The notes: generated by a model from the sequence alone, not told the origin. DNA of 64,000 nucleotides from Ceratodon purpureus (GCA_014871385.1 CM026426.1:107179789-107243788), one strand, 5' to 3'. Positions 10,431 to 22,576 are shown, numbered from the stretch's first letter. Made by a program: numbers and translations.

Positions 10431-12478
10431 TTGGACATCGTAGACGAGCTCGTTCAGCTCGACCAGCAAGTAAGCGGGCCACTTCCTCGTCGCATACGGT
10501 CATCCGAGCAGCAACATCCTCGACCACAACTGTCCCTGGACCTCCCCATCCAAAACTACGATGCCAATCTGGGTCCACTAACTTATCACTACAGTTTGCG
10601 GCTGCACACTTGTAACCATTTTCGTAGGTCACTTTTGCACAGAATGGATGGTACATGTGCTTGCAGCTAGCAATAACAATATCACTCTTAGGAAATCCAA
10701 ATCCACAAAGGGCACACGTGGTGATTTTTAGGAACCTGCGCTAAGGAGGTGCATCCTCTCCAAATGCGCTGTCCGGGTATACTAATGGTACTGGATTGAG
10801 GCTTGCCGAGTGCCTCCCATACTTAATACGTTCGCATTCGGTCTTCACACCTTCACACATACGGATCTTCTGCTCCAGCACCCTTCTACACTCCACTACC
10901 CCTAAGTCCTTCTGTAGAGCCTCACTCTGCTTTGTTGCAAGCGACTGCTTCTGCTCCTCGAGAAGCTCCACCAGAACACCCCGCTTCCCCTCTAAACCAG
11001 GATTTCCCCCTTCGCCCCTTGGTATTGAAGCCAGGTTAGCTTCATACGACTCTACCATCAAGAGCGCAAGACGCGTGTCCTGTGCAGCTGACTCCTTTGC
11101 CTTCAACGCCAAGTCCTCGTCGAGCTTCAACCCCTCTATCTCCATCAGCAGGATCGTGTGCATCGTCTGGAAATATTCGAGCTTCGACATAGATGCAATC
11201 CCCCGGTCCTCTACCTTCACCGACTGGTTGACACAATCTGCCTTTGTTCCCACCTTCCAAGTTGTCGGTACATTGCTCGGCACAGGTACTGACCTACGCT
11301 GCTAGCACAAAGAAGGTAAGTTTCACATGTTAGAAAACAGACGAATTTCAAAGACTTAGCCAATGGAAACAATGCAAGTTAGAAGCAACATAACAAAGGA
11401 CAGGTTGTACAACATAGCAAAGAGATACAATATGACCCCGAACTGGAAAAAGACTGAATACGCCAGAATGATGCAACCCCAAGCCTAAACAATTTTTCTA
11501 TGTGTCATTAAAAGAAACAATTGAATCCTAAATTCTCAATTCAGTTAGGAGCAAAACATTTTTTACAGTATACAAGCACCATTTATACCCAAATCGCATC
11601 CTAAATTCTAATCACAAACTGAACCTGAATCACAACCTGACCCTGAATCACAACCTGAACAATCACAACCTGAACCTGAATCCTAATCACAACCTGATCC
11701 TGACCCTGCATCAATTAACCTGAACTTCCCAATCAAAAGAAACGCAAAAACATACCTTTGTGGGCGTTGAAGGTTCTCCCCCGACCATGAGCTCCAACTT
11801 CACCGCTGAGTCGACCTTCAAACCCCTCCATGTCCGTTTCGTCACCTTCGCCCCGGTGTTGATGGTGTACTGGAGCTTTCCTAGATCCTGTTCGAATTTT
11901 CTTCTCTGGCTATGGTTCGTCTCCTGACCATACAAAGCCCAGTTTACTAGATTCTTCTGGTATTCTAGAACTACGCCCACAGCAAACTGCTTGGTAATAC
12001 ACCGGGGTATCTCATCTGGACCGTGCTGATACACTATAGGATGCAAGTACTTGATGCGATTGACAATATCCCTATTGTTGCAATCTGCCCAAGAGTATCC
12101 ACCGCGACCTCTAACACCCTCCGGCCTCAACCCGAACTCCTGCATTGTCTTGTCCGAAATCTCCTTGTCATTCCGGCATCGATGCGGGTTGATAGAATTA
12201 GGCCCACACTCCAAGTTGTATCTATCCCAAAAGTCCTCCCATGTTAACAAATCTGGAGGGGACTTCAAGCTTGAAATGAGCTCCTGCAAATCCTCGACGT
12301 CTAGGAAATGGTCGTCCTCCTGCTTCACACCTACCCCAACTACATCACTTCCCCCCGACTTGGTCTTCCCGACTTTCACTCCCACAGCAGATCCTACATT
12401 TCCTTTGGACCTACTCTTCCCACCCTTCGAACTAGTCCGACCACCGTCTCCACCCACAGACTTTGACCTTGACGACAT
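10425..12478 (-). CDS. Unrecognised multi-exon gene with coiled coil and RING-like zinc finger
   Basis: Exon 1 runs from ATG 12478 to 11756 (241 codons) and ends at a GTATG donor. Exon 2 starts at 11298 in phase 0. A further exon begins near 10732 and ends at a donor at 10425; the protein may continue beyond. Exon 1: basic Ser/Lys-rich start, then LTWEDFWDRYNLECGP, GGYSWADCNNRDIVNRI and LVNWALYGQETNHSQRR. Exon 2: Glu/Lys-rich and probably coiled coil (ELLEEQKQSLATKQSEALQK). The third exon codes for C-x2-C, C-x-H-x2-H-x2-C and two later Cys (CALCGFGF, CKHMYHPFCAK, CAAANC), a RING- or PHD-like zinc-binding pattern. I do not know the family. The VNWALYG part resembles a protein coded by the CACTA element at 41,965-44,124, so this may also be an element-borne gene. 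The join of exon 2 to the zinc-finger exon is not certain. Confidence 0.5.
11609..11709. repeat. Intronic minisatellite
   Basis: About five imperfect copies of an 18 bp unit like AATCACAACCTGAACCTG, alternating with CCTGACCCTG variants. It lies in the intron between 11755 and 11299. Confidence 0.75.
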
Positions 12479-15400
12479 TGCACAACGCCCGCGACAAACC
12501 AAGACCCTAAACCCTTGACAGTCGCTGTCTAAGAATCCTCTCCTAACACAGAAAGAAACAAAACCTCAACCCTAACTCGCACTCTACACAACACTCACGG
12601 TCTACAGAACTACAAAGACACTAACAAGACATGTAACCCCGACACCCCATCAATACTACCGCAACAACAAATGATATTCTATAAAAAACTACAAGGCGGA
12701 GAAGATAACCCAAAACCAGGAACTTTGAAAACGTAATTTACTCTAACCCTGAATACCCATCTCAGCAAGCACAGTCTAAAGCAAAACTCCTTCCCAAAAG
12801 ACTAAGACCTAAATAATGGCGCAAAAACACCTGAAACTCCGACAATAAACAACACCCTAAGCACAACACAAGCATCTCACAGAAACTCTCACCCTCAATA
12901 TCTCTAACCCCCGATTCCTCTACTCTCTCAATCCCTCTATCCCTCAATCCCTCTAACCCTCCATCTGAACAAACAACAAAACAAACGAACCTCTTCTCAT
13001 AAACTCCCAAGTTTTAAGTAAATTGCTAAACCAAAAAACACTACCGAGACAACATTGACACCAGCAAGACCAACGAGACCAGAGTGACTAGGAGGTGCGA
13101 GACGGTGACTACCGGCCACAACAAGTACAACCAGATCGGGTCACCTAGAACCACCGGTCACGTGCTTCCTGATAGGTTGATCCGAGCATGGGCACAGGTG
13201 GATCGCGATGATGATATCAACGGCTAGGATTATCCCAAAAAAATACTACACTTACATACTAGCAGTAAAGTACTCCAGAAGTACTTCCAAAATCTGCCCA
13301 AAGTGTACCCGGTGTAGTGTGCTTCCACCCTAAGTACACATAGTCGTGAATGTCGCAGTGATAGAAGGATTGTATCTCAAACAATAAACGTTTTGAAGGC
13401 ATGATATTATACACATAGTTGGAGCTAAGTCTCAGTGGACGGACACAATCTGTTATAAACAGGGAGGTTTTGTAAAAAGTTTAATTCTCTCTTTTGAAAT
13501 AGAGCAGATATTAAGTATTTTACGTTTACCTTTAAACGGCAGTGTACTGTTCAAATTGAGATAACGCGAAATAGTTACTCAGTTACAGCGTAAAAAATAT
13601 GTTATAATTGTATCCACCCTCAAAAAACTCTCAACAGTTTACCTGGACGAAATGGCGATGATGCTTTTACACGCAATCCGAGTCTAAAACATGAACACTG
13701 AGATGTAAATATATCCCCGTAAATAACGGTATTGAAACAAGAGACCTAGGGAACGACCTCAGAGAAGGTCTTTGATAAAAAGACAAAGGTCCACCTAGAA
13801 AACAGCAACTGGACAAAGTACAAGAGCAACTCTCAAGTGAATCCCACACCAAATTATGCCAAAGTTTACCTTATATAGAAACCCAGGGTGAAAAGCATAC
13901 GGGGCAACGGTAAAGGCAACGTAAGTATAGACAGGGAACGCTAAGGGGAGCAGATAGAAACGTTCCTAGAGCAAATTGTGATCACAGGGAACGTGATATT
14001 TGCCGCGAACTCTCGGGATAGGTCGAATTGCGGGGGCATTCCAAGCGTAGCAGCGCAATTTCACTCGTAGTGGAAGGAGAATGGAAAGGTACGTGGACCC
14101 TCGCGAGAAAAACACATGAATTGGCGTAGTGATATAGTAATACAGCTTTCAGTCTACAGTCTAGATAGAACAAACATTGTTTGACACAATTAAATCGTGC
14201 GTGAGATAGTATCACTGTCATTGTACTTTGTGGCATGAAATGTTCTGTTTTTATAATAACCTTCAAAATTTATAGCGTAGTTTTGTCTGTCTAGATTGAA
14301 ATTAGGACACGAATGAATATACTTTTGAGGTTTTGGGAGTGTAATACAGGACTGTCCTATAATGTAAAGGTGTAAATTGACTTTTATCAGTAATGCTTGT
14401 TATGGAATTTCACTTGATGTACAGAAGTTAAGTACCTCGAGGTTGTCCTCCATGCAGATTAATTTTGGCTTTTGTAATCGGTCGTTTGTGACTATATATA
14501 AAATCAGTAGGTAAAATCATAAAGCGATAGATTCGTAATTTTATATTTCTTACTTGGCGGTTTGAACACCATACGCTTGAAGAGTTGAGTAGGTTTGTGC
14601 ACTAGTTGAACGCTGTCTTCATCTTCTAAACATAAGATAAAACTACACTTGTTTGCTAAAGTGCAGCATTCACTGACTCACGAAATGAAGATGTTAGCAA
14701 CTCCGGAGGTATTCAGTGATACTTTTCTTGTTTTAGCATACTCTCATTGGTATATATGTTTTAAAATTGTAATCTGTTAAATGATATTTGATTGGTTTTC
14801 ATTTTCCATGAATGGCGTGGATGAACAGAGTCACTTTAATTCAGGCAAAGGGTATTCATCCATCAGTCACTTGTAGAATGTAATCATGATTTGCAGTGGT
14901 GAAGTCCTGTCACAGTTGGGTGGGGATAATCCTGATGGGTAGAGCTAAACCCAACTGAGCACTAACATGTCACTTCCTGCAAACAGAGGGCGAAAGTAAT
15001 GATAGTGCTCAGCCTATCACTCCATCAAGGTGGGCGGCGTATCCGCGTTGTTCACTTTGAATTCTTAGATTTTGTTAACAATCTCAATAACTTGGTACAT
15101 TTTAATCCAAATCTTTATTGGAATGTATCGACAGGGAACATTGGGTATATTCAATTTCAAAAACTTTGGGTATATTCAATTTCAAAAACATAAACCTTGT
15201 AAGGATTGAAGTCGAATATCCATATGACACATATCTCATTAGGCAGTTAAGAAAGAAAAACGGACCTCACTAGTTTGTTTAAGAAGTGGACAGTATTCAG
15301 AGCACACGGCAAGTCCTCCTTCTCCTTGTCTCCGTTACATATTACGAAAGTCGTTCAACTTCGTGCATCAAGTGGGACATTGAATTTGTTCTCGAATCAA

Positions 15401-15529
15401 AATGAAAAAGACAGTACTTGTGGTGTTAAGGTGGAGTCAATAAGTCATGTGGATTTGTTCTGTGTGTGCTGATTGTTTGATTTTCAATCTTGATGCTTTT
15501 TTGGTCATTTGTTCATTAGGTGGCTTTGC
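12479..15529. other. Three kilobases without a recognised gene
   Basis: No open frame here shows a domain or codon pattern I can support. The start is the 5' flank of the minus-strand gene beginning at 12478, with pyrimidine-rich text near 12,890-12,965. Around 13,240-13,330 there is another small GTAC-rich patch. The rest is AT-rich and featureless apart from a short tandem duplication near 15,141. Confidence 0.5.
15141..15189. repeat. 24 bp tandem duplication
   Basis: Two identical copies of a 24 bp unit beginning TTGGGTATATTCAATTTC, separated by one base. Confidence 0.85.
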
Positions 15530-16673
15530 TTAACCCTCAACCGTCTGTGCTAGTAACCGTGGCTGAAATGGACAGTGAGTACCTATGGCCGTGCTAAATC
15601 ATTGGGAGGCCTTTGGAAGAGCAGATTTGAGTAGTTTGAAGGATCTAAGTCATGGAGTGTGTAGAGGAGGTATGATTGCACCACTCTACAGTGATTGATT
15701 GTGGAAAGAATGGTTGAATAGTGCAAAAACTAAGATAGAATGTTGGAAGGGAGAGTTGACCAAATCAGGGCAGCAAGAGAAAATCTAATATGGGGAAGTG
15801 AGATTCTTGTACACGGTAAGATTAGAAGGTGGAAACCATATTCTAAATGTGTGAGGAGCTTTTGCAAAAAGAATCACTTGAAAAGCTATCATAATCTAAG
15901 AGAAATCGGCCTTGCAATCACAGCCCCACCTCACTTCTAAAAACAAGTCGCACATGCAAAAGCACTGCTGAAACAAATCACACACATGACAAGTGGGATC
16001 AGACCATTGTAGAAGAAAGGTGATGATATTAGAAAACTTTTGAGCATGAAACTCAATACAAAAAACAAAAAAAAACAACATTTTGGATTCCGAAAGGGGA
16101 GGTACAGCTCAAGTGCTGCCCCGCACCCGGCTCGGCGTGTGAAGGAGCGAAGAGGGACAGAAGCGGGCAGGCGGGGACGCCGCTGACACATGGGGAAGCC
16201 CAAAACGGGCTGTGTCGCCTCCCCTCAGCCCGCCCGGGCGGGCCATGCCCGGTCAGCAAAGTGCCGTTGTGGGCACTCCAGCTCACCTCTCCCTCTCCGT
16301 CCGGTCTCCTCTCCCTTGGCGCGGTCTGAAAGCCATCCGTGCAGGGACTGCCGCGTGGGCTCCCTTCCCGGGCCTCGCCACCAGTCACCGCCCCCGCCGT
16401 GACCCCTGCTCCCCGTTCCCTGTCCGCGTTCCCCCCACTCGCCGTTCCAACTGCTCTTGGTCCCACCGAACTTCCATGTCCCATGACCCTGACCCCTAAC
16501 GGCCCCAAGGAGCATCCCCTTACTCGACTGTTACAGTCCCCTCCCTGTACCGAATTGTATTGCTTTGCTCTTTGTTTGTTTTTTTTTTTTTTTATTCCCC
16601 TTCTTCTCAAGCCTTCTCAGTATGTACCCTCCATTTGATTTTCCGGTAGAAAAAAAGGATCATGCTAAAAAAT

Positions 16674-18707
16674 TCAGCGCCGATAAGCCCGGTGGATGGA
16701 AAAGTAGCATTCTCCTTCACAAATGAAGAGCCCCGCGCACCCCGGGCATGTCTTGTTCGTGCGCACACCACAAACCCAATACACTCTTCTCTTCTTAGAT
16801 GTCAATGTCCCATGTGCTCGTGCCTCAAGCGGGAATAATGTAGAAGTACCGAGCCGTGGTCCGGGCATGGAGGCCCCTAGTTGTTGAGCTAACTGCAAAT
16901 GGAAATCCAAATGAATTAGAGGCTCCACTCCATGCCAATAAGAAACCTCCGAATGTATAATCCATGAGTTGATGAAGGCGGTGTCAAGCAAAAAATCAAA
17001 CACTCGATGCCACCACTTGTGGCTCTTGGAAAGTAAAGAGTAGGCCCCCCTCAATTGATCCGCCACGTCAACACCTCTCATTTCCTTCGTGTACTCAAGG
17101 TGGATGGGCGTGGTGGGAATCTTCTTCTTCTCTCCATCTACCAACCTCCAAACATATAATGGCTTGTCCATAGGACTTCGTGGCAATGCATGGGTGGATA
17201 AGAGCAACACCGGCTTCTTATCCATCCAAACTAAACAATACAAGTTGCCACTACTATGGAACCGAAAATCGTACCACCCTCGGTGGTGTTTTCCATTTTC
17301 AACCTTGTTTGTCAAGGATGGAGATAGCCCTTTGCGGTCAGCCCTTGCGGTCCCTGTAGCAAAAACTCCCACCTCTAAAAGAGAAGTGAATAGTGGTATA
17401 CTAGTGAAGAAGTTGTCTACCACTACGAGATGCCCCCTATGGTGCAAATCTTTCACTAGATTCTTGACCACATCTCCACCTTGCTTGCCCACCCCCTTCC
17501 CACTCTCATTCTTCTTCTTTTCACCATACTTTGAGCTTGCTCCGAAGTAAATGTCAAAATTTAGGACATACTTTGCCCTTGAATCCGCCAAAACCCATAC
17601 CTTCACCCCAAACTTAGTTGGTTTCTTGGGCATATATTGTCTAATGGGGCAATAATTGCCCTTGTACCTAATCATAGTTTCATCCACCGTAAGTGCCACG
17701 TTGGGATTCCATAACGTGGCACATGCATCTCTCACCAAATTTGCCAACCACCTAACCTTCCAAATTTTATCATAATTTGGAGAGGTCTTGTCACCCTCTC
17801 TACTAGTCTCGGGGGTCAAGTGCAAGCATCTAGTGATTGATTCAAATCTATTTCTAGACATCATAGAAGAGACAATTGCACAGTGATAGAGAACTTGGTC
17901 ACGGGACCCATAGAGTCTCAAATTAGGTAACTTTTTGAGGGACATAAACATTCGAATGGAAAGGTAACCCTCAAACTCTTGAACAGTCAAGGGGATCCAC
18001 TCCAATCCACCCCTAGTACTACCATCCTCCCTAATTATCTCTCCTGCATACCGGTTTGTTTCCTTGCATATTCTCTGCAAGGTGGATACTGTGAAAAACC
18101 TATGAAACAGCCCCAAAGGTGATGGCACCTTATCGAATTCTACCTTCACCCCTAGTTGTGGACCCGAAAAAGTGGCTGTGTCATGACTGTAAGAGTCTAC
18201 AGTTGTGGTCCAACTCTCCTCACGGAATATATCTTCTATAGAGCCAGGCACGATTTTTTTTGGTTTTTTTGCTCTACCTTCACCCCTCCCTCTCCCACCT
18301 CCCCTGCCACGGCCTCGCACACTCTGCCCCTCTGCCCCACCCCTCCCACGAGCTCCACGCCTCACCTCTCCCCCTTCCCCGTCCTCGTCCCCGAGCCCTC
18401 CCTCGTCCCCGTCCCCTTCCCCTCTGCATCGTTTCCTCCACTCCCCAACTCCCGATTCTCCCAACCTCTCTACTGCCCCCATCTCTACGCCATCTCCCAT
18501 CTCACTGCTCTCCCTCTCCCTGTCCGAATCCCTCTCTCTGTCCGAATCCCCCCCATCTCCCATCTCCCTCCCATCTCCCTCTTCCCCCGGCCGTCTCCCA
18601 TCTCTGCATTCCCTGAGCCCTCCCATACCGTCATCCCCATCCTCGCTCACCCCAATCCCTCGCATCTCCCAAGTCCCTCCCTCTCCGAACTGTCCCTCCT
18701 CCGTCAC
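16674..18707 (-). CDS. piggyBac transposase (DDE_Tnp_1_7 family), open
   Basis: An uninterrupted frame of about 677 codons ending in TGA. The first 150 or so residues are low complexity (repeated DSDRERES, Gly/Arg/Glu). Then comes the transposase core: FEGYLSIRMFMSLKKLP, YHCAIVSSMMSRNRFE, the first catalytic Asp in TVDETMI (about residue 339), the second in VVDNFFTS (about 429), and the third in RGVDVADQL (about 545). A C-terminal cysteine-rich domain, WVCGVRTNKTCPGC then CEGEC, fits the DNA-binding finger of this family. The enzyme cuts and pastes its element at TTAA. The start is unsure: the same frame continues upstream past a TGA at 18801-18799 into an acidic stretch reaching 19031, so the ATG may lie elsewhere or in another exon. 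All three Asp are present, so it may be, or recently have been, active. Confidence 0.9.
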   Translation of the reverse strand: MTEEGQFGEGGTWEMRGIGVSEDGDDGMGGLRECRDGRRPGEEGDGREMGDGGDSDRERDSDRERESSEMGDGVEMGAVERLGESGVGEWRKRCRGEGDGDEGGLGDEDGEGGEVRRGARGRGGAEGQSVRGRGRGGGRGRGEGRAKKPKKIVPGSIEDIFREESWTTTVDSYSHDTATFSGPQLGVKVEFDKVPSPLGLFHRFFTVSTLQRICKETNRYAGEIIREDGSTRGGLEWIPLTVQEFEGYLSIRMFMSLKKLPNLRLYGSRDQVLYHCAIVSSMMSRNRFESITRCLHLTPETSREGDKTSPNYDKIWKVRWLANLVRDACATLWNPNVALTVDETMIRYKGNYCPIRQYMPKKPTKFGVKVWVLADSRAKYVLNFDIYFGASSKYGEKKKNESGKGVGKQGGDVVKNLVKDLHHRGHLVVVDNFFTSIPLFTSLLEVGVFATGTARADRKGLSPSLTNKVENGKHHRGWYDFRFHSSGNLYCLVWMDKKPVLLLSTHALPRSPMDKPLYVWRLVDGEKKKIPTTPIHLEYTKEMRGVDVADQLRGAYSLLSKSHKWWHRVFDFLLDTAFINSWIIHSEVSYWHGVEPLIHLDFHLQLAQQLGASMPGPRLGTSTLFPLEARAHGTLTSKKRRVYWVCGVRTNKTCPGCAGLFICEGECYFSIHRAYRR

Positions 18708-19490
18708 CTCTTCCTCGGCAAACCCCCTCCCATGGCCCCTGCTTGCTCTGCCCCGACCGCGACCTCTTCCTGGCCCTCGCCCTCTCTTGCTTGTCCGCCC
18801 TCACCTGCCGCGACCACGACCGCGACCACGACCACAGCCCCCTTGCACCACCGCTTCCTCGCCAACCCCTCTCCGTGCCGCTTGCATACGCACTCCTCTC
18901 CGACCCCTCCCTGTCAACGTCACGAGCAGCCCTCCATCCTCTCCGTAAGCCATTCCTCCCCCCTCCATGTCTTCCTCTCCCACCACCTCGTCATCTTCAT
19001 CACTTGTCGAGTCTTCACTCGAGCTATTCACCTCCTTTGCTAATTTTCTAACACACTATGTTTCTCTCCTTGATATGGGTGCGTGTTCTTGCAGGTTTCA
19101 TAATTCGGGGTAAACAGAGTGGAGGAGGTGATGCACCTTGCATTACCTGAATCAAGCGCCAAGCATTCGCTCGGCCCCTCCGTCGTGGTCCCCTGGAGGT
19201 GAGACTCCTCGAGGTGTCCTCGCCCACCGCCCATCTCGCCATACCCGCCCTCGTCCCGCCCCACCATCTCTGATTCCGCCTGCAGCATCCCCGCCCACGT
19301 CCCCCGCAGCCCGCTGTGCCGCCCCTTCTCCTCCCTCGTCGGCACCTGCTGCGAGCGCCTCTCTGCTTGGCTGCTCAGATCCGGTGGCGCCTCGCCCCAC
19401 CCCGGCGGCTCTGCTTGGCTGCTGCGTTGCAGCACCTCCAGCGTCCCGTCGCCCATCTCCGACACCGTGGCCGGCGCCCCCTCTACCACC

Positions 19491-20027
19491 TCAAGGTGCT
19501 CGCAGTCCCCTGCCTCGCCTCGCCCTTGCAGTGGCGCCCCTCCTTGCAGGTCGGATAACTCTTCCTGCAACCTCCTCTTCTTCGTCATTCCCGTTTGCAA
19601 AGAGGGGGGGCAACCCGCCATCAAGTGTCCATGGTCGATTGTGTGTTGGGCGTAGCCATCCATTAGGGGAGCTGGCGGGATCTGGCCAGATGAAGAATCG
19701 AAGCAACTCGTTGAGCCAATCCGAGAAACCATCAGGCCGGTCCTTCTCTCAATGTTCCCCCCACCTCAAGATATAAGCAGTCCACCTTCGATAAGAGTAG
19801 CGAAGGCCCTGGTTGGTGTTGTGAATATTTGCTTACCTTGCTCCCACGAAGCCAGGAAGCCCCCTCAGGTAACTCTCCACAAAAAGGCCCAAAACCAGTG
19901 ATGTTTGGTAGTCGTTTGCTCCTTGCTCCTCTCTCAGCCAATGCTCAATAGCTCGTACATGCTCTCTCAGATCTAGTGGTGGTTCTGGTGGATGTGGGAA
20001 AGTATTACAGGATGGTGCATATGCCAT
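19491..20027 (-). pseudogene. Decayed piggyBac accessory protein gene
   Basis: One reading frame runs from about 20027 down to 19491, interrupted by a TAA near 19832 and a TGA near 19754. Its sequence follows the C-terminal half of the intact 297-residue accessory protein of the second piggyBac element: LREHVRAIEHWLREEQGAN against VFHVQDRLFHWARERGACN, then RYSYRRWTAYILRW against RYLCRCHIGRLLGW, then WLNELLRFFIWP against FLNEFLRTKHWP. The same position, upstream of the transposase and on the same strand, holds in both elements. The N-terminal half is not visible; pyrimidine-rich repeats begin just upstream. Function unknown. The homology is read by eye from conserved spacing of H, W, R, G and LNE-LR, so moderately secure. 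Confidence 0.6.
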
Positions 20028-20139
20028 GAGATCTATGTGTTGCTAATCTATTTGCAAATCCCTTGTGCACAGGCCCCCTTCACCTTGCTGCCACAAATCT
20101 GTGCTTGCACCTGCGGCTAACAACGCCCCTCCCAACTTT

Positions 20140-20930
20140 TCCCTCCACCCTAACCCCCTTCCCTCTCGGATCTCTCTCCTCTCCCTCCCCTTCCCCGAAT
20201 CCCTCCCTGCCTTCTCTTCCTCTCTTCCCTTTTCCGCTGTCACCCTCTCTCCCGTCTCGCTGCCTCGCTCTCACTCCCCTCTGTCTGATCCCCCGCAAAC
20301 CTCGCCCCCCCCCCCCCTCTCCCTCCCTTCTCCCCCTTTTTTTTTTAAATCTCTCTTGTCTCTCCTCGCCTCGCAGTCACTCCCCCCTCGCAGTCACTCC
20401 CACCTCACTGCTCTCCCTCTCCCTGTCCGAATCCCTCTCTCCCTCCTTTCTCTTTTTTTTTTTTTTTTTCTTGTTTTTTTTTCTCTCTCGTCTCTCCTCG
20501 CCTGGCTCACTCCCCCTACCCTGTCCGGATCTCTCAAACTCTCCCTCTCCCTGTCCGAGTCTCTTCCTCCCTTCTCCCCTTTTTTTTTGTTTCCTGCTTT
20601 TTTTTAAATCTCTCTCGTCTCTCCTCGCCTCGCAGTCACTCCCTTCGAGTCTGATTTCCCACCTCACTGCTCTCCCACTCCGTGTCCGTCACCTCTCCTC
20701 TCCCTGTCCGATCTCCCTCTCCGAATCTCTCTCCTCTCCCTCTCCTGTCTAAATCTCTCTCCTCTCCCTCTCTCTGTCAACCTCCCCAATCTCGCCCTCC
20801 CCCTCACTGCTCCCCCTCTGCCTGTCTGAATCTCTCCTTCTCTTTTTTATGTTGCTTGACTCTTCTCTCTTTGCTCTCCTCGCCTCACTCTCTGTCCGAA
20901 CCTCTCCCCCGTGCTCTCGATCCCCTCCCA
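20140..20930. repeat. Pyrimidine-rich degenerate tandem repeats
   Basis: C/T-rich DNA with recurring phrases such as TCTCTCCTCGCCTCGCAGTC (near 20358 and 20618) and CCCTCTCCCTGTCCGAATCC (near 20416). Long T runs sit between them. Units are roughly 120-260 bp and badly diverged. A nearly identical 40 bp stretch occurs at 18495-18540 inside the transposase frame, where it codes for the DSDRERES-type low-complexity repeats. Confidence 0.7.
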
Positions 20931-21840
20931 CTGTACCACAATCTGCCCCTCACAATCTACCCCTCACAATGCCGAGATGCCTTACGTTGCCAGCCCTTGC
21001 AATTCCTCTCACAATTGCAAAGTTAGAGCTCCTGTTATCTCAGCTTACTCAACAGCCCCTCCGCTCGCCACAAATGCCCCAACAGTCTCTTTGTTCTCCG
21101 AATTTGCATTCATGTATAGAGTGTAGGCGATCTAGAAGTGACGGCCATCTTCATTTCTTGTGCATTTGCACTTGTCAGGTGGAGCTCACTTTGGAGGCTG
21201 CCTTCAGATTGTAGGATCCGATTTCTATTTCGACTTGAATGCAATTGTTTTTGGAGGCTACCAGAATCTAATTTGGACCATTATTTTGTGCTTCCCTTGG
21301 ATTCTATAAGTCCAGTTTTGCTCCTTCTTTGTGTATGCACTTGTAGTTGCTTTGAAGTCCTAGCCGCAGCCAGCCACTTCATTTGAATTTTTTTGTTTGA
21401 ATGTAGTTGTGACATGTGGATGTGGAGTTTGGACGGACCTGTTCCCTCCTCCACTGTGGCAGCCTATGTGGATGTTACTTTTTTGCTCTCCCTAACTGCC
21501 TCCCCATCTACACCCTGCCCCCCTCCAAATGCCCAACTCTTTGGGCACACTCTCGAAATTTCACCAAGCACTAGTTTTTCACTCCCGAAACTACTGCCCA
21601 TACACACCTCTTCAACTTTAGATTGAAAAAGTTGAGTGTGCGGTATTGATCATTTCGACTTTGGAGCACTCTCTAAAATCACCATTTTGAAATTTTGATG
21701 TAAAAAAAAGTAATTTCGATAATTTACACCATCCGGAATTGGAAAAAAATTACCCGGATGAAAAACTGCCAACTGAATGACGGCTGCGAACGGTCAAAGA
21801 ATGAGATCGACCAGTTTTTGGTCGTTTGGGCGTTTAGGGG

Positions 21841-22576
21841 TTAAAAATGCCTTCATTTATTAAATTGTGCAGTGTCTAGACAGTTACTAACAGAAGTGAT
21901 AATCTCGTCTGCGATCCATGCCTTCTGGAAGTACACGTCGATTATAAAGTGTCCTGACAGTTCTGACTACAATATCCACACTGCGTCATAGGCCTCGTAG
22001 AAATGATCATAGCTGAGTGGAAGTTGATGTTTGATTATTTTATTTTTGTTTTTTAAATCTCCTCATCCGAGATTGCTATGATGACTCGGAGAAGGAGGTG
22101 GTGATGACTGCAAGAGCCATGGAAAGGATGGTCGACCAGCACTTCACGGAGAAGGACAGTCTGTTGTCTTTGCATGCGAGCTCTCTGCCCATGCGTACAT
22201 GGACGCGCTCATTTGCATGTCGTCAATCCTGAGGAGGTACGAATCGCCGAATTGGTGAAACAAGGTACTGTTTTTTTCTTCAAGGTGAGAGTTCCGTCTC
22301 TCTAAGTTCCGTGTCCTCACTTGCGAACTAGTGTTGTTTTATTTTAATTTTTTTTGGGTGCTCCCTCACATGAGGTGATTCGGGAAGTAGTACAGTAAAG
22401 TTCTTAGAAGTACTTATGCTCGTGTTCGTGAATTTCGACTGAAGCACTCATTACTTTGTGCAGCAGTTCGATCGTTGTCTTCACACTTCCTGCGTGAAGG
22501 AAGAGGAAGGATTGTTCTCCTTCAAGGTAATTGTCTTTGTTTCTAACTTGTAAAGGTTGGGCAGGTGTTGTGGAAG
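21841..22576. other. Intergenic stretch right of piggyBac element 1
   Basis: Short open fragments near 22,080-22,240 (a Glu/Arg-rich peptide) might be a decayed upstream exon of the next gene, but splice signals and frame do not support a firm join. A few GTAC motifs near 22,390-22,420. Confidence 0.35.

Larger units (their letters stand above)
15534..21840 (-). mobile_element. piggyBac element 1 (about 6.3 kb)
   Basis: Contains a full-length piggyBac transposase and a decayed accessory gene, both minus strand. Candidate ends are TTAA-CCCTCAACCGTCTG (TTAA 15530-15533) and, as reverse complement, TTAA-CCCCTAAACGCCCA (TTAA 21841-21844). These are imperfect inverted repeats, but both resemble the CCCTTCACCGCCCA ends of the second piggyBac element in this window. 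The distance from transposase stop to the left end (about 1.1 kb) is also like the second element. The interior is enlarged by pyrimidine-rich repeats at 20.1-20.9 kb. The coding content is certain, the exact ends are tentative. Confidence 0.6.

Noticed and set aside
16053-16610. 185-residue minus-strand frame in GC-rich DNA
   Set aside because: Composition is Gly/Arg-rich, several frames are open at once, and no domain is visible; open frames are expected by chance in such GC-rich sequence. It includes a perfect palindrome GCCCGCCCGGGCGGGC.
18156-19043. Long Pro/Ser-rich plus-strand frame
   Set aside because: Opposite strand of the Glu/Arg-rich start of the piggyBac transposase and its upstream region.
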